DNA of 7,913 bases from Actinomycetes bacterium (GTDB lineage: Bacteria; Actinomycetota; Acidimicrobiia; Acidimicrobiales; RAAP-2), in NCBI GenBank assembly GCA_021801615.1, contig JAJYXS010000207.1, positions 1 to 7,913 of the forward strand, given 5' to 3'. Position 1 is the first letter of the stretch. Every line of letters begins with the position of its first letter. Made by a program: the position numbers and the translations under genes. Below, piece after piece: positions 1 through 4,755 of the stretch. Under the pieces are notes generated by a model. It had not been told where the DNA came from. It was given only the letters and a program-made list of their open reading frames with translations, and did no database searches.

Positions 1-744
1 CGATCTCCCGGCGCGGGTGGCGGTCAGGATCTGGCTCAGGCCGCCTTGGAGGAGCTGGCGGCCGACGGTCCTGAAGCCTGCGGCGCGGAGCATCTGGCGC
101 AGGCCGGGGTCAGCGGGCAGGTAGGCGACGGACTCGGGCAGATAGCGGTAGGCGCCGGCGTCAGAGAGGGCCGCGCCGATCGCGGGCACCGCGTGGTGGA
201 ACCAGAGCCGGTGCCCCGCGCGCACGAGCGTGCTGGAGGGGGTCGCGACCTCGAGGATCGCGATGCGTCCGCCGGGCCGGACGACGCGGGCCGCTTCGGC
301 GAAGGACGCCTCGAGGTCGGTGAAGTTCCTCAGCGCGTACGCGCACAGCACCCCGTCGAACGACCCGGTCGCGAACGGCAGCGAGGCGGCGTCGGCGAGC
401 GCGGCGGGAAAGGTGCCCCCGACCGTCCCTCCGGCGTCTGCGCGCCCCGCGCGCCCCGCGCGCGCGGCGCGCCCTGCGAGCATCCCTTCGCTCATGTCCG
501 CACCCACGACACGGTAGCCGTGGCGCCCTGCGAGCTCGGCCAGCGCGCCCGTGCCGCACGCCAGGTCGAGCACCCGCGAGCTCGGCGGGAGCGCGAGGGC
601 GCGGACCGTGCGCCGGCGCCAGTGCTGGTCGAGGCCGAGGGTGATCAGCCGGTTGACCAGGTCGTAGCGGGGCGCGATCGCGTCGAACATCGCGCGCACC
701 CGGACGGTCTTCTCCCTCCCCTCGGGAAGCTGCGAGGTCGTCAC
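1..744 (-). CDS. ubiE: UbiE/MenG-type demethylmenaquinone methyltransferase (3' end outside window)
   Basis: Class I SAM-dependent methyltransferase of the UbiE/MenG/COQ5 family, which C-methylates demethylmenaquinone as the last step of menaquinone synthesis, in the cytosol at the membrane. I translated 248 codons from GTG 744 with no stop before the left edge; the family is about 230-250 residues, so only a few residues are missing. Seen: the N-terminal family signature YDLVNRLITLGLDQHW (27-42), SAM motif I VLDLACGTG (58-66), the acidic residue D83 after strand 2, DAASLPF (118-124), ALRNFTD (137-143), and the second signature VVRPGGRIAILEVATP. The GTG start overlaps the TGA of the upstream MaoC-like gene by 4 nt (741-744), implying translational coupling. 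Odd: residues 91-111 are a Gly/Arg/Ala insertion made from a 9-bp DNA repeat. A related SAM methyltransferase acting on another quinone is the alternative. Confidence 0.9.
   Translation of the reverse strand, partial: MTTSQLPEGREKTVRVRAMFDAIAPRYDLVNRLITLGLDQHWRRRTVRALALPPSSRVLDLACGTGALAELAGRHGYRVVGADMSEGMLAGRAARAGRAGRADAGGTVGGTFPAALADAASLPFATGSFDGVLCAYALRNFTDLEASFAEAARVVRPGGRIAILEVATPSSTLVRAGHRLWFHHAVPAIGAALSDAGAYRYLPESVAYLPADPGLRQMLRAAGFRTVGRQLLQGGLSQILTATRAGRS
441..476. repeat. Four 9-bp tandem units inside ubiE
   Basis: Units at 441-449, 450-458, 459-467 and 468-476. The first two are identical (CGCGCCCCG); the third and fourth carry substitutions. Being a multiple of three, the array keeps the methyltransferase frame open and encodes a Gly-Arg-Ala-rich loop between the SAM strand-2 acid and the DAASLPF motif. 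Confidence 0.75.
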
Positions 745-1199
745 GCCCGGTAGTAGCGGTACACCACCTGGGCAGCGCACGACGGCTTGTCGGCGCCGGC
801 GACCTCCACCACGACGTCGAGGACGACCTGGACGCCGCCCTCCACGTGCTCCACCGAGGCAAGCGTGGCGCCGAGCCGCAGCGCCGAGCCGACGGGCACC
901 GGCGCGGGGAACCGCACCTTGTTGCATCCGTAGTTCACGGCGAGCGCGACGCCCTCGACGTGCAGCAGCTGGGACAAGAGGACCGGCACCAGCGAGAGCG
1001 TGAGGTACCCGTGGGCGATCGTCGTGCCGAACGGGCCACGGGCGGCCCGCTCGGGGTCCACGTGGATCCACTGATGGTCGCCCGTGGCGTCGGCGAACCG
1101 GTCGATCCGCTCCTGGTCGACGACGAGCTCCTCGCTGTAGCCCAGGTGCCGCCCGACCATGGTCTCGAGGTCGTCGACCCCGTGGACGGTCGTGGTCAT
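741..1199 (-). CDS. MaoC-like hot-dog fold dehydratase (enoyl-CoA hydratase type)
   Basis: 152 residues, a single hot-dog domain of the MaoC/(R)-specific enoyl-CoA hydratase family, which adds water to 2-enoyl-CoA thioesters in the cytosol. The diagnostic stretch is FADATGDHQWIHVDPERAA (35-53), with the usual Asp/His catalytic pair as D41 and H46, followed by AHGYLTLSL (62-70). Length fits the single-domain members. The open frame extends upstream to 1307, but I chose ATG 1199 because GGGGAGG lies 4 nt before it and the family homology begins soon after; the extra upstream residues are Arg/Ser-rich and unlike a folded domain. It starts 40 nt after the stop of the membrane-protein gene and its TGA overlaps the GTG of ubiE, so the three look like one operon. 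The substrate cannot be read from the sequence; fatty-acid, polyketide or branched-chain acyl-CoA metabolism are all possible. Confidence 0.88.
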   Translation of the reverse strand: MTTTVHGVDDLETMVGRHLGYSEELVVDQERIDRFADATGDHQWIHVDPERAARGPFGTTIAHGYLTLSLVPVLLSQLLHVEGVALAVNYGCNKVRFPAPVPVGSALRLGATLASVEHVEGGVQVVLDVVVEVAGADKPSCAAQVVYRYYRA

Positions 1200-1203
1200 C
1201 GGG

Positions 1204-1210
1204 CCTCCCC
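1204..1210 (-). promoter_or_regulatory. Shine-Dalgarno site of the MaoC-like gene
   Basis: Reads GGGGAGG on the minus strand, 4 nt before ATG 1199. It decides the start codon over the longer frame that opens at 1307. Confidence 0.75.
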
Positions 1211-1239
1211 GGGCGTCGTCCCCAGCACGTGCGCGGCGG

Positions 1240-1593
1240 CTACTTGAACCAGATCCGCTCGTAGTGGCGGCTCTCGGGGTGGAGCAGCATCGCGACCAGG
1301 ATCCCACCGAAGAGCAGACTGAGGATCCCGCCGAAGCCGCCGCCCGTCACCATGAAGTACAGGACGCCCAGGACGTAGGCGCACGCGAGGACCACGCCCG
1401 CCCAGTACGCCACGCGCCGCTCGTTGGCGATGCCGAAGGCCGCGACCGCGAGCAGGACGAAGACCAAGAGGATGAGCGACGAGCCCCCGAAGATGAACCC
1501 GAACAGGAGCGCCAGCGCAGCGTTCAGGTAGGAGAAGAGCACCGCCCCCTGGAGGGTCTGGGGCTGGGACTTGTCGATCCAACGTCCTGGCAT
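1240..1593 (-). CDS. Small four-helix membrane protein, unknown function
   Basis: 117 residues. After a polar N-terminus (MPGRWIDKSQPQ) come four hydrophobic segments, roughly 15-35, 38-57, 61-81 and 86-104, joined by short loops (NERR at 57-60; a Gly-rich loop near 84-89), so it should be an integral membrane protein. It ends with the polar tail HPESRHYERIWFK, which looks like a conserved end motif. I do not recognise a named family; small actinobacterial membrane proteins with a similar Pro-Ser-Arg-Tyr tail exist, but I can give no function. It is first in the apparent operon with the MaoC-like gene and ubiE, and is divergent from the VIT transporter across 53 bases. The start ATG 1593 has only a weak GGGA before it and a poor -10-like hexamer 6 nt upstream, so a leaderless start is possible. 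Confidence 0.8.
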   Translation of the reverse strand: MPGRWIDKSQPQTLQGAVLFSYLNAALALLFGFIFGGSSLILLVFVLLAVAAFGIANERRVAYWAGVVLACAYVLGVLYFMVTGGGFGGILSLLFGGILVAMLLHPESRHYERIWFK

Positions 1594-1599
1594 CGTCCC

Positions 1600-1605
1600 A
1601 TTCTG
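1600..1605 (-). promoter_or_regulatory. Weak -10-like hexamer for the membrane-protein operon
   Basis: Reads CAGAAT on the minus strand, 6 nt before ATG 1593. It keeps only the A at position 2 and the T at position 6 of TANNNT. Supported mainly by the same geometry at other genes in the window. Confidence 0.3.
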
Positions 1606-1620
1606 CCAGCCCTCGCACCA

Positions 1621-1631
1621 GACGTGACGTC
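1621..1631. promoter_or_regulatory. Palindrome between divergent genes, possible operator
   Basis: GACGT-G-ACGTC is a perfect 11-bp palindrome with a single central base. It ends 2 nt before the TACGCT -10 of the metal transporter gene, where a bound protein would block or help RNA polymerase. Its presence before a Fe/Mn transporter suggests metal-dependent control, but it does not match an operator I know. Confidence 0.35.
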
Positions 1632-1633
1632 GG

Positions 1634-1639
1634 TACGCT
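1634..1639 (+). promoter_or_regulatory. -10 element of the VIT gene, leaderless geometry
   Basis: TACGCT, 7 nt before GTG 1647, so the expected transcription start falls on the start codon. No clear -35 and no Shine-Dalgarno site are present. Confidence 0.5.
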
Positions 1640-1646
1640 GGCCGGC

Positions 1647-2390
1647 GTGGAGACCCCCTCCTTCCTTCGTGCTCGCACCGGATCGGGCTTCAACGCCCAC
1701 GGCGAGCGCCATCACCGCAACGTCCAGTCCGGCGGGGCCCGGGCGGCGGTCTTCGGGATCAGCGACGGGTTGGTCACCAACGTTTCGCTCATCCTCGGCG
1801 TGGCAGGCGCCCACCCCTCGGGCGGGATCGTCCGGCTGTCGGGCCTTGCCGGCCTCGTCGCCGGGGCCTTCTCGATGGCCGCCGGCGAGCTCGTGTCCAT
1901 GCAGGCCCAGCGCGAGCTCTTAGAGCGAGAGCTCGAGGTCGAGCGCCAGGCGCTCGAGCAGAGCCCCGCGGCAGAGCGCGGGGAGCTCGTGGCGATCTAC
2001 GAGCGCCGAGGGGTGACGCCTGCGCTCGCAAAGCAGCTCGCCGAGATGATGATGCGCGATCCCAAGACCGCGCTCGAGACGCACGCCCGCGAGGAGCTCG
2101 GCATCAATCCGACGGAGCTCGGCTCCCCGATCGTCGCCGCGCTGAGCTCGTTCGCCACGTTCGCGCTCGGTGCCGTCCTCCCGCTCATCCCGTGGCTCGT
2201 CTCGCACGGCAACGGCGCGCTCGTCGCGTCGATCGTTATCGGCGCGGTCGCGGCCGTCGCGGTCGGGACGCTGCTCGGCGTCCTCACCGGCCGCTCGCCG
2301 CTCAAGGCCGCGGCCCGCCAGCTCGCCGTGGCCGCGCTCGCCGCCGCGGTGACCTACGGGATCGGCCGCGCGGTCGGCGCGTCCCCCTGA
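1647..2390 (+). CDS. VIT1/CCC1 family iron/manganese transporter
   Basis: 247 residues, a usual length for bacterial VIT-family proteins, which move Fe2+ or Mn2+ across a membrane in exchange for protons. Seen: the TM1 motif GISDGLVTN (37-45) with D40, a second helix containing AFSMAAGE (74-81) with M77 and E81, then a charged helical stretch from about 86 to 150 (QRELLERELEVERQALEQ and onward, including AEMMMRD at 132-138) that matches the cytosolic metal-binding helices of VIT1, then three more hydrophobic helices near 157-180, 188-213 and 222-245. Both the intramembrane Asp/Met site and the Glu/Met-rich domain are kept, so it should be functional. GTG 1647 is chosen because the frame has no better start and a -10 hexamer lies 7 nt upstream. 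Its last 37 nt overlap the end of mshD on the opposite strand. Direction and metal choice are inferred from family only. Confidence 0.88.
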   Translation: METPSFLRARTGSGFNAHGERHHRNVQSGGARAAVFGISDGLVTNVSLILGVAGAHPSGGIVRLSGLAGLVAGAFSMAAGELVSMQAQRELLERELEVERQALEQSPAAERGELVAIYERRGVTPALAKQLAEMMMRDPKTALETHAREELGINPTELGSPIVAALSSFATFALGAVLPLIPWLVSHGNGALVASIVIGAVAAVAVGTLLGVLTGRSPLKAAARQLAVAALAAAVTYGIGRAVGASP

Positions 2391-3361
2391 GCGCCCGCCG
2401 CCGCGGTGGCGCTGAACTGGACCTCGCGATGGTGCTCGGTGAAGCCGAGGGACCGGTAGAGGACGAGCGCCGGCGTGTTGGTGCTCTCGACGTAGAGCAT
2501 CGCCGTCGGCACGCCGCGGGTGGCCAGATGACCGAGGCCCGCTCTCGTGAGGGCGCGCCCGAGCCCGCGGCCCTGGAAGTCCGGGTCGACCCCGATCACG
2601 TAGATCTCGCCGAGCACGGGGTTGAGATGGACCTTGGTCCAGCAGAACCCGGCGAGCCTGCCGCCCACCTCGTGGAGGAGGAACCCGCCGGGGTCGAACC
2701 AAGGCTCGCGCTCGCGCCTCGTCAGATCTTCGAGCGTCCACCTCCCCTGTTCGGGGTGGGACGCGAACGCACGGGCGTTCACCTCCAGCCACGCCTGCTC
2801 GTCGCGTCCGGGGCGGAACGGGCGGACCGCGAGGGGCGGGGAGCTCGCGTCGCGCACCGCCTCGGGCGGGAGCGGGGCGCGCAGCTGCAACAGCTCGCGG
2901 GTCGGCTGCAGGCCGCGTGCCGCCATCTTCTCTGCACCGCGCGCGAGGTCCGCCCGGAGCCATGCGCGGACGGCTCCTCCGCCGCGCGCCCCCACCTCTA
3001 CGAGCGCGGCGTCGAGCAGCGCGCCGAGCACGTCGGCGGCGTCGCCGCGCCGCTCGGGCCGCACCACCGTCTCGATCGTCCATCCGCCGTCTTGCCCCGG
3101 CTCGTGCCGAAGGGACGCGTAGCCCGCGAGCTCGTCGCTGGCGGCGTTGGCGGCGTCGCCGGCAACGCCTTCTGGTGCGAGCAAGGAGATCGCGCCGTCG
3201 GGCGCGCCGTCCTCGGTGGCGAGCTGCGCCTGGTCGCTCAGGCCGGGGAAGCCGTCGGCCCGCTCAGCGTCCTCGACGAGCGCGCGCACCTCCGCGCGCA
3301 CCTGGGGCTCGAGCGACGAGACGACGTCGACGCGCACGATCGGGGCCGGGGCGGGCGGCAC
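2354..3361 (-). CDS. mshD: Mycothiol synthase (tandem GNAT acetyltransferase)
   Basis: MshD acetylates the cysteine of Cys-GlcN-Ins with acetyl-CoA, the last step in making mycothiol, the main thiol buffer of Actinomycetota. The protein is 335 residues, slightly longer than typical (about 300-320), with two GNAT domains. The N-terminal one (about 8-165) is degenerate, as is usual. The C-terminal one (about 178-316) carries the family marks: HPEQGRWTLEDL (202-213), EPWFDPGGFLL (219-229), GFCWTKVH (238-245), the acetyl-CoA loop VDPDFQGRGLGRALT (258-272) and LYVESTN (289-295) with LYRSLGF (301-307). The GTG start at 3361 has TAGCCT 6 nt before it and no Shine-Dalgarno site. An Ala/Gly/Pro tail after residue 317 lies over the end of the VIT gene. 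Divergent from nth across 85 bases. Confidence 0.93.
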   Translation of the reverse strand: MPPAPAPIVRVDVVSSLEPQVRAEVRALVEDAERADGFPGLSDQAQLATEDGAPDGAISLLAPEGVAGDAANAASDELAGYASLRHEPGQDGGWTIETVVRPERRGDAADVLGALLDAALVEVGARGGGAVRAWLRADLARGAEKMAARGLQPTRELLQLRAPLPPEAVRDASSPPLAVRPFRPGRDEQAWLEVNARAFASHPEQGRWTLEDLTRREREPWFDPGGFLLHEVGGRLAGFCWTKVHLNPVLGEIYVIGVDPDFQGRGLGRALTRAGLGHLATRGVPTAMLYVESTNTPALVLYRSLGFTEHHREVQFSATAAAGAQGDAPTARPIP

Positions 3362-3367
3362 GGCAGC

Positions 3368-3373
3368 AGGCTA
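3368..3373 (-). promoter_or_regulatory. -10 element of mshD, leaderless geometry
   Basis: Reads TAGCCT on the minus strand, 6 nt before GTG 3361. No Shine-Dalgarno site can fit between them. Confidence 0.5.
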
Positions 3374-3432
3374 CCGGTGCCGCCGGCGCGTCCCAGCTGA
3401 CCCCCGGGGCGGTCCTTGCACGCGCCTGTCGC

Positions 3433-3438
3433 TATCCT
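3433..3438 (+). promoter_or_regulatory. -10 element of nth, near-leaderless geometry
   Basis: TATCCT, 8 nt before ATG 3447. A TTGCAC at 3416-3421 is too close (11 nt) to be a normal -35. No Shine-Dalgarno site is seen. Confidence 0.5.
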
Positions 3439-3446
3439 CGCCTGCA

Positions 3447-4139
3447 ATGGCAGGTCCCAAGAGCCCCAAGGCTCCCAAGAGCCCCAAGGCTCCCAAGAGC
3501 CCCAAGGCTCGTGCGAAGGTGGTGGTCTCTCGTCTCGCCGAGCAGTACCCGGGGACCGCCGAGGAGCTGTGCGCGCTGCGCCACGACAACGCGTTCCAGC
3601 TGCTCGTCGCGACGATCCTGTCGGCCCAGACCACCGACGCGCGAGTCAACATGGTGACCCCTGCGCTCTTCGCTGAGTACCCGGACGCCGACGCGCTGGC
3701 GCACGCAGACCCCGAGCGGCTCGAGGAGCTCATCCGGTCCACGGGGTTCTTCCGCTCGAAGGCGAAGAGCCTTCTCGGGATGTCCCAGGGACTCGTCGCG
3801 CGCTTCGGCGGCGAGGTGCCCTCCGCGATGGAGGACCTTGTGACGCTCCCCGGGGTCGGGCGCAAGACCGCCAACGTCGTGCGAAGCGTCGCGTTCGGCG
3901 AGCCGGGCCTCGCGGTCGACACGCACGTCGGCCGCCTCGCGCGAAGGCTCGGCTTCAGCGCGTCGTCGGACCCCGAGGTGGTCGAGCGCGACCTGGACGC
4001 GCTCGTGCCGCCAGAGGAGTGGGGCACGCTCAGTCTCCGGCTCATCCTCCACGGGCGGGCGGTGTGCGTGGCGCGCAACCCGCGTTGCGGGGAGTGCGTC
4101 CTGGCCGACGTCTGCCCCTCGGCCCGGGTCCCCGCCTGA
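3447..4139 (+). CDS. nth: Endonuclease III, DNA glycosylase/AP lyase
   Basis: 230 residues. Removes oxidised pyrimidines from DNA and cuts the abasic site by beta-elimination (base excision repair). Seen: the helix LLVATILSAQTTDARVN (52-68), the helix-hairpin-helix LPGVGRKTANVV (134-145) with the catalytic lysine K140, the catalytic aspartate D158 in VDTHVGRLARRLG (157-169), and a canonical C-x6-C-x2-C-x5-C 4Fe-4S loop, CVARNPRCGECVLADVC, with cysteines 207, 214, 217 and 223. All key residues are present. The frame is open upstream to 3147 but that part is antisense to mshD; ATG 3447 fits the promoter hexamer and the family length. Odd: residues 4-21 are three copies of PKSPKA encoded by an 18-bp tandem repeat, a basic SPK-type tail ahead of the catalytic domain. 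No partner gene is co-transcribed within view. Confidence 0.95.
   Translation: MAGPKSPKAPKSPKAPKSPKARAKVVVSRLAEQYPGTAEELCALRHDNAFQLLVATILSAQTTDARVNMVTPALFAEYPDADALAHADPERLEELIRSTGFFRSKAKSLLGMSQGLVARFGGEVPSAMEDLVTLPGVGRKTANVVRSVAFGEPGLAVDTHVGRLARRLGFSASSDPEVVERDLDALVPPEEWGTLSLRLILHGRAVCVARNPRCGECVLADVCPSARVPA
3456..3509 (+). repeat. Three 18-bp tandem repeats in the nth 5' coding end
   Basis: Unit CCCAAGAGCCCCAAGGCT at 3456-3473, 3474-3491 and 3492-3509, all three identical. Each unit is itself two related 9-bp halves (Pro-Lys-Ser, Pro-Lys-Ala). Perfect identity implies recent duplication, and copy number may vary between strains without shifting the frame. Confidence 0.95.
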
Positions 4140-4165
4140 ACGCGGGGGCCTGGCTCGCTCGGCCC

Positions 4166-4187
4166 GGCCTGGTCACGGCCTGGTGAC
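4166..4187. repeat. 11-bp imperfect tandem direct repeat after nth
   Basis: GGCCTGGTCAC (4166-4176) is followed directly by GGCCTGGTGAC (4177-4187). The differing base also makes a GTCAC/GTGAC inverted pair, which could form only a weak stem; it is not a convincing terminator. Confidence 0.5.
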
Positions 4188-4227
4188 GGCGCTGATGCCT
4201 TGCGGTCGAAAACATTGCTCATGGTAA

Positions 4228-4255
4228 TTGCGCGATCAAGAACTCGTTGTAAGAT
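4228..4255 (+). promoter_or_regulatory. Sigma-70-like promoter with no obvious gene
   Basis: TTGCGC (4228-4233), a 16-nt spacer and TAAGAT (4250-4255). It is the best -35/-10 pair in the window and lies in the AT-rich patch. The expected start is near 4262. No start codon with a ribosome site follows, so it may drive a small RNA or a long leader of the toxin-antitoxin pair. Confidence 0.45.
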
Positions 4256-4280
4256 GGCGGTGGAACCGGTTCCCGCCACC
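4256..4280. promoter_or_regulatory. Dyad over the predicted start site, possible operator
   Basis: The core GGAACCGGTTCC (4262-4273) is a perfect 12-bp palindrome, extended imperfectly by GGCGGT on the left and CGCCACC on the right. It starts one base after the TAAGAT -10, so a bound repressor would block initiation. The central AACCGGTT resembles LacI-family operators, but no LacI-type gene is in view. A second GGTTCCA arm at 4282-4288 could pair with 4261-4267 instead. Confidence 0.4.
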
Positions 4281-4327
4281 TGGTTCCAGAATGAGCGAAG
4301 CGCCGGGATCCGCCGCCTGGCCACGCT

Positions 4328-4362
4328 CGCGACAACGGCGCCCAGAGGGCGCCGTTGTCGCG
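4328..4362. terminator. Perfect 16-bp hairpin, possible terminator without U-tract
   Basis: Arms CGCGACAACGGCGCCC (4328-4343) and its exact reverse complement (4347-4362) enclose a 3-nt AGA loop. No T-run follows on either strand, so it is not a classic intrinsic terminator. Actinobacteria often use hairpins without U-tracts, so termination of nth or of a transcript from 4228-4255 is plausible; a protein-binding site or mobile-element remnant is the alternative. The inverted repeat itself is certain; its role is not. Confidence 0.5.
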
Positions 4363-4396
4363 TACGGCGACGTTCCCCAGCATCCGGCCGCCGAGG

Positions 4397-4450
4397 CGCT
4401 GGGCTGCGCCGCGTCGCTGGGCTGCGCCGCGTCGCTGGGCTGCGCCGCGT
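4397..4450. repeat. Three 18-bp tandem repeats upstream of the TA promoter
   Basis: Unit CGCTGGGCTGCGCCGCGT at 4397-4414, 4415-4432 and 4433-4450, all identical, followed by a partial CGC. It ends 2 nt before the 12-bp direct repeat at the antitoxin promoter. Same unit length and copy number as the repeat in nth but unrelated sequence. Confidence 0.95.
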
Positions 4451-4452
4451 CG

Positions 4453-4476
4453 CGAAGGTGATACCGAAGGTGTTAC
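4453..4476 (+). promoter_or_regulatory. Tandem 12-bp direct repeat, likely antitoxin operator
   Basis: CGAAGGTGATAC (4453-4464) is followed directly by CGAAGGTGTTAC (4465-4476), one mismatch in 12. The second copy runs into the TACTTT -10 (4474-4479). Ribbon-helix-helix antitoxins bind repeated half-sites at their own promoters, so this is the natural autoregulation site for the gene starting 10 nt downstream. Confidence 0.55.
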
Positions 4477-4479
4477 TTT
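4474..4479 (+). promoter_or_regulatory. -10 element of the TA pair, leaderless geometry
   Basis: TACTTT, 6 nt before ATG 4486. No Shine-Dalgarno site lies between. Confidence 0.5.
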
Positions 4480-4485
4480 CGTGCC

Positions 4486-4755
4486 ATGGTGACGAAGCGG
4501 TCCGTGTCGTTGTCCGACGAGGTTGCCAAGGCGGTGGAGGTGGCAGCCAAGGAGGACGGTGTCTCGTTCAGTGCGTGGCTATCGGGCGCTGCGGAGCGCC
4601 AGCTGCGCGTGCGCCAGGGGCTGCGTGGCGTGGCCGCCTGGGAGTCGGACGCGGGCGCGCTCAGCGCCGAGGAGCTCGCGGCGGGCGAAGCCCTGCTCGG
4701 CCGGCTCCTCTCGGGGGTCTCCGGGATGGCGTCGCGCGTCCGGCGGCGGCCATGA
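4486..4755 (+). CDS. Ribbon-helix-helix antitoxin (VapB-like)
   Basis: 89 residues. The N-terminus KRSVSLSDEVAKAVEVAAKE (4-23) followed by DGVSFSAWLSGAAERQL (24-40) fits a ribbon-helix-helix DNA-binding domain: a short beta strand, helix A, a turn and helix B with the S-x-W-L pattern. The part after about 46, with WESDAGALSAEEL (52-64), is an acidic helical tail of the kind that wraps a toxin, and the end is Arg-rich. Its TGA overlaps the ATG of the next gene by 4 nt (4752-4755), typical of antitoxin-toxin operons. A 12-bp direct repeat covers its promoter and is the expected site of self-repression. GTG 4489 is an alternative start. Antitoxin role is inferred from fold, size, order and overlap. 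Confidence 0.8.
   Translation: MVTKRSVSLSDEVAKAVEVAAKEDGVSFSAWLSGAAERQLRVRQGLRGVAAWESDAGALSAEELAAGEALLGRLLSGVSGMASRVRRRP

Larger units (their letters stand above)
4140..4485. other. Structured intergenic region without a convincing gene
   Basis: 346 bases between nth and the antitoxin gene. By my count 31 of the 55 bases in 4201-4255 are A or T, far from the composition of the flanking genes. In order it holds an 11-bp direct repeat, a promoter, a dyad, a perfect hairpin, three 18-bp repeats and a 12-bp direct repeat at the antitoxin promoter, each listed separately. No tRNA-like cloverleaf was found. Confidence 0.7.

Noticed and set aside
2192..3400. 402-codon plus-strand frame antisense to mshD
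   Set aside because: Arg/Ala-rich shadow frame; mshD on the minus strand has clear GNAT motifs.
4262..4273. LexA (SOS) box near a DNA repair gene
   Set aside because: GAAC and GTTC are separated by 2 bases; the actinobacterial SOS box needs 4. It also lies downstream of nth, not in front of it.
3371..4324. 317-codon minus-strand frame antisense to nth
   Set aside because: Composition is that of a shadow frame (Arg/Ser/Pro/Thr-rich), with no domain pattern, while nth on the other strand is complete with all catalytic residues.
4291..4461. 56-codon frame starting MSEAPGSAAW and ending in three LGCAAS units
   Set aside because: No Shine-Dalgarno site, it runs through the 16-bp hairpin, and its stop lies inside the antitoxin operator repeat. 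Its repeat has a length divisible by three, so I cannot exclude it, but nothing else supports it.
4140..4485. tRNA gene or integration site beside the TA pair
   Set aside because: No acceptor/anticodon/T-arm pattern was found on either strand and no flanking direct repeat pair was seen.
4200..4751. In-frame upstream extension of the PIN-like gene
   Set aside because: Arg/Gly/Cys-rich translation typical of a wrong frame in GC-rich DNA, and it overlaps the well-supported RHH gene throughout. ATG 4752 with the ATGA overlap is far better.
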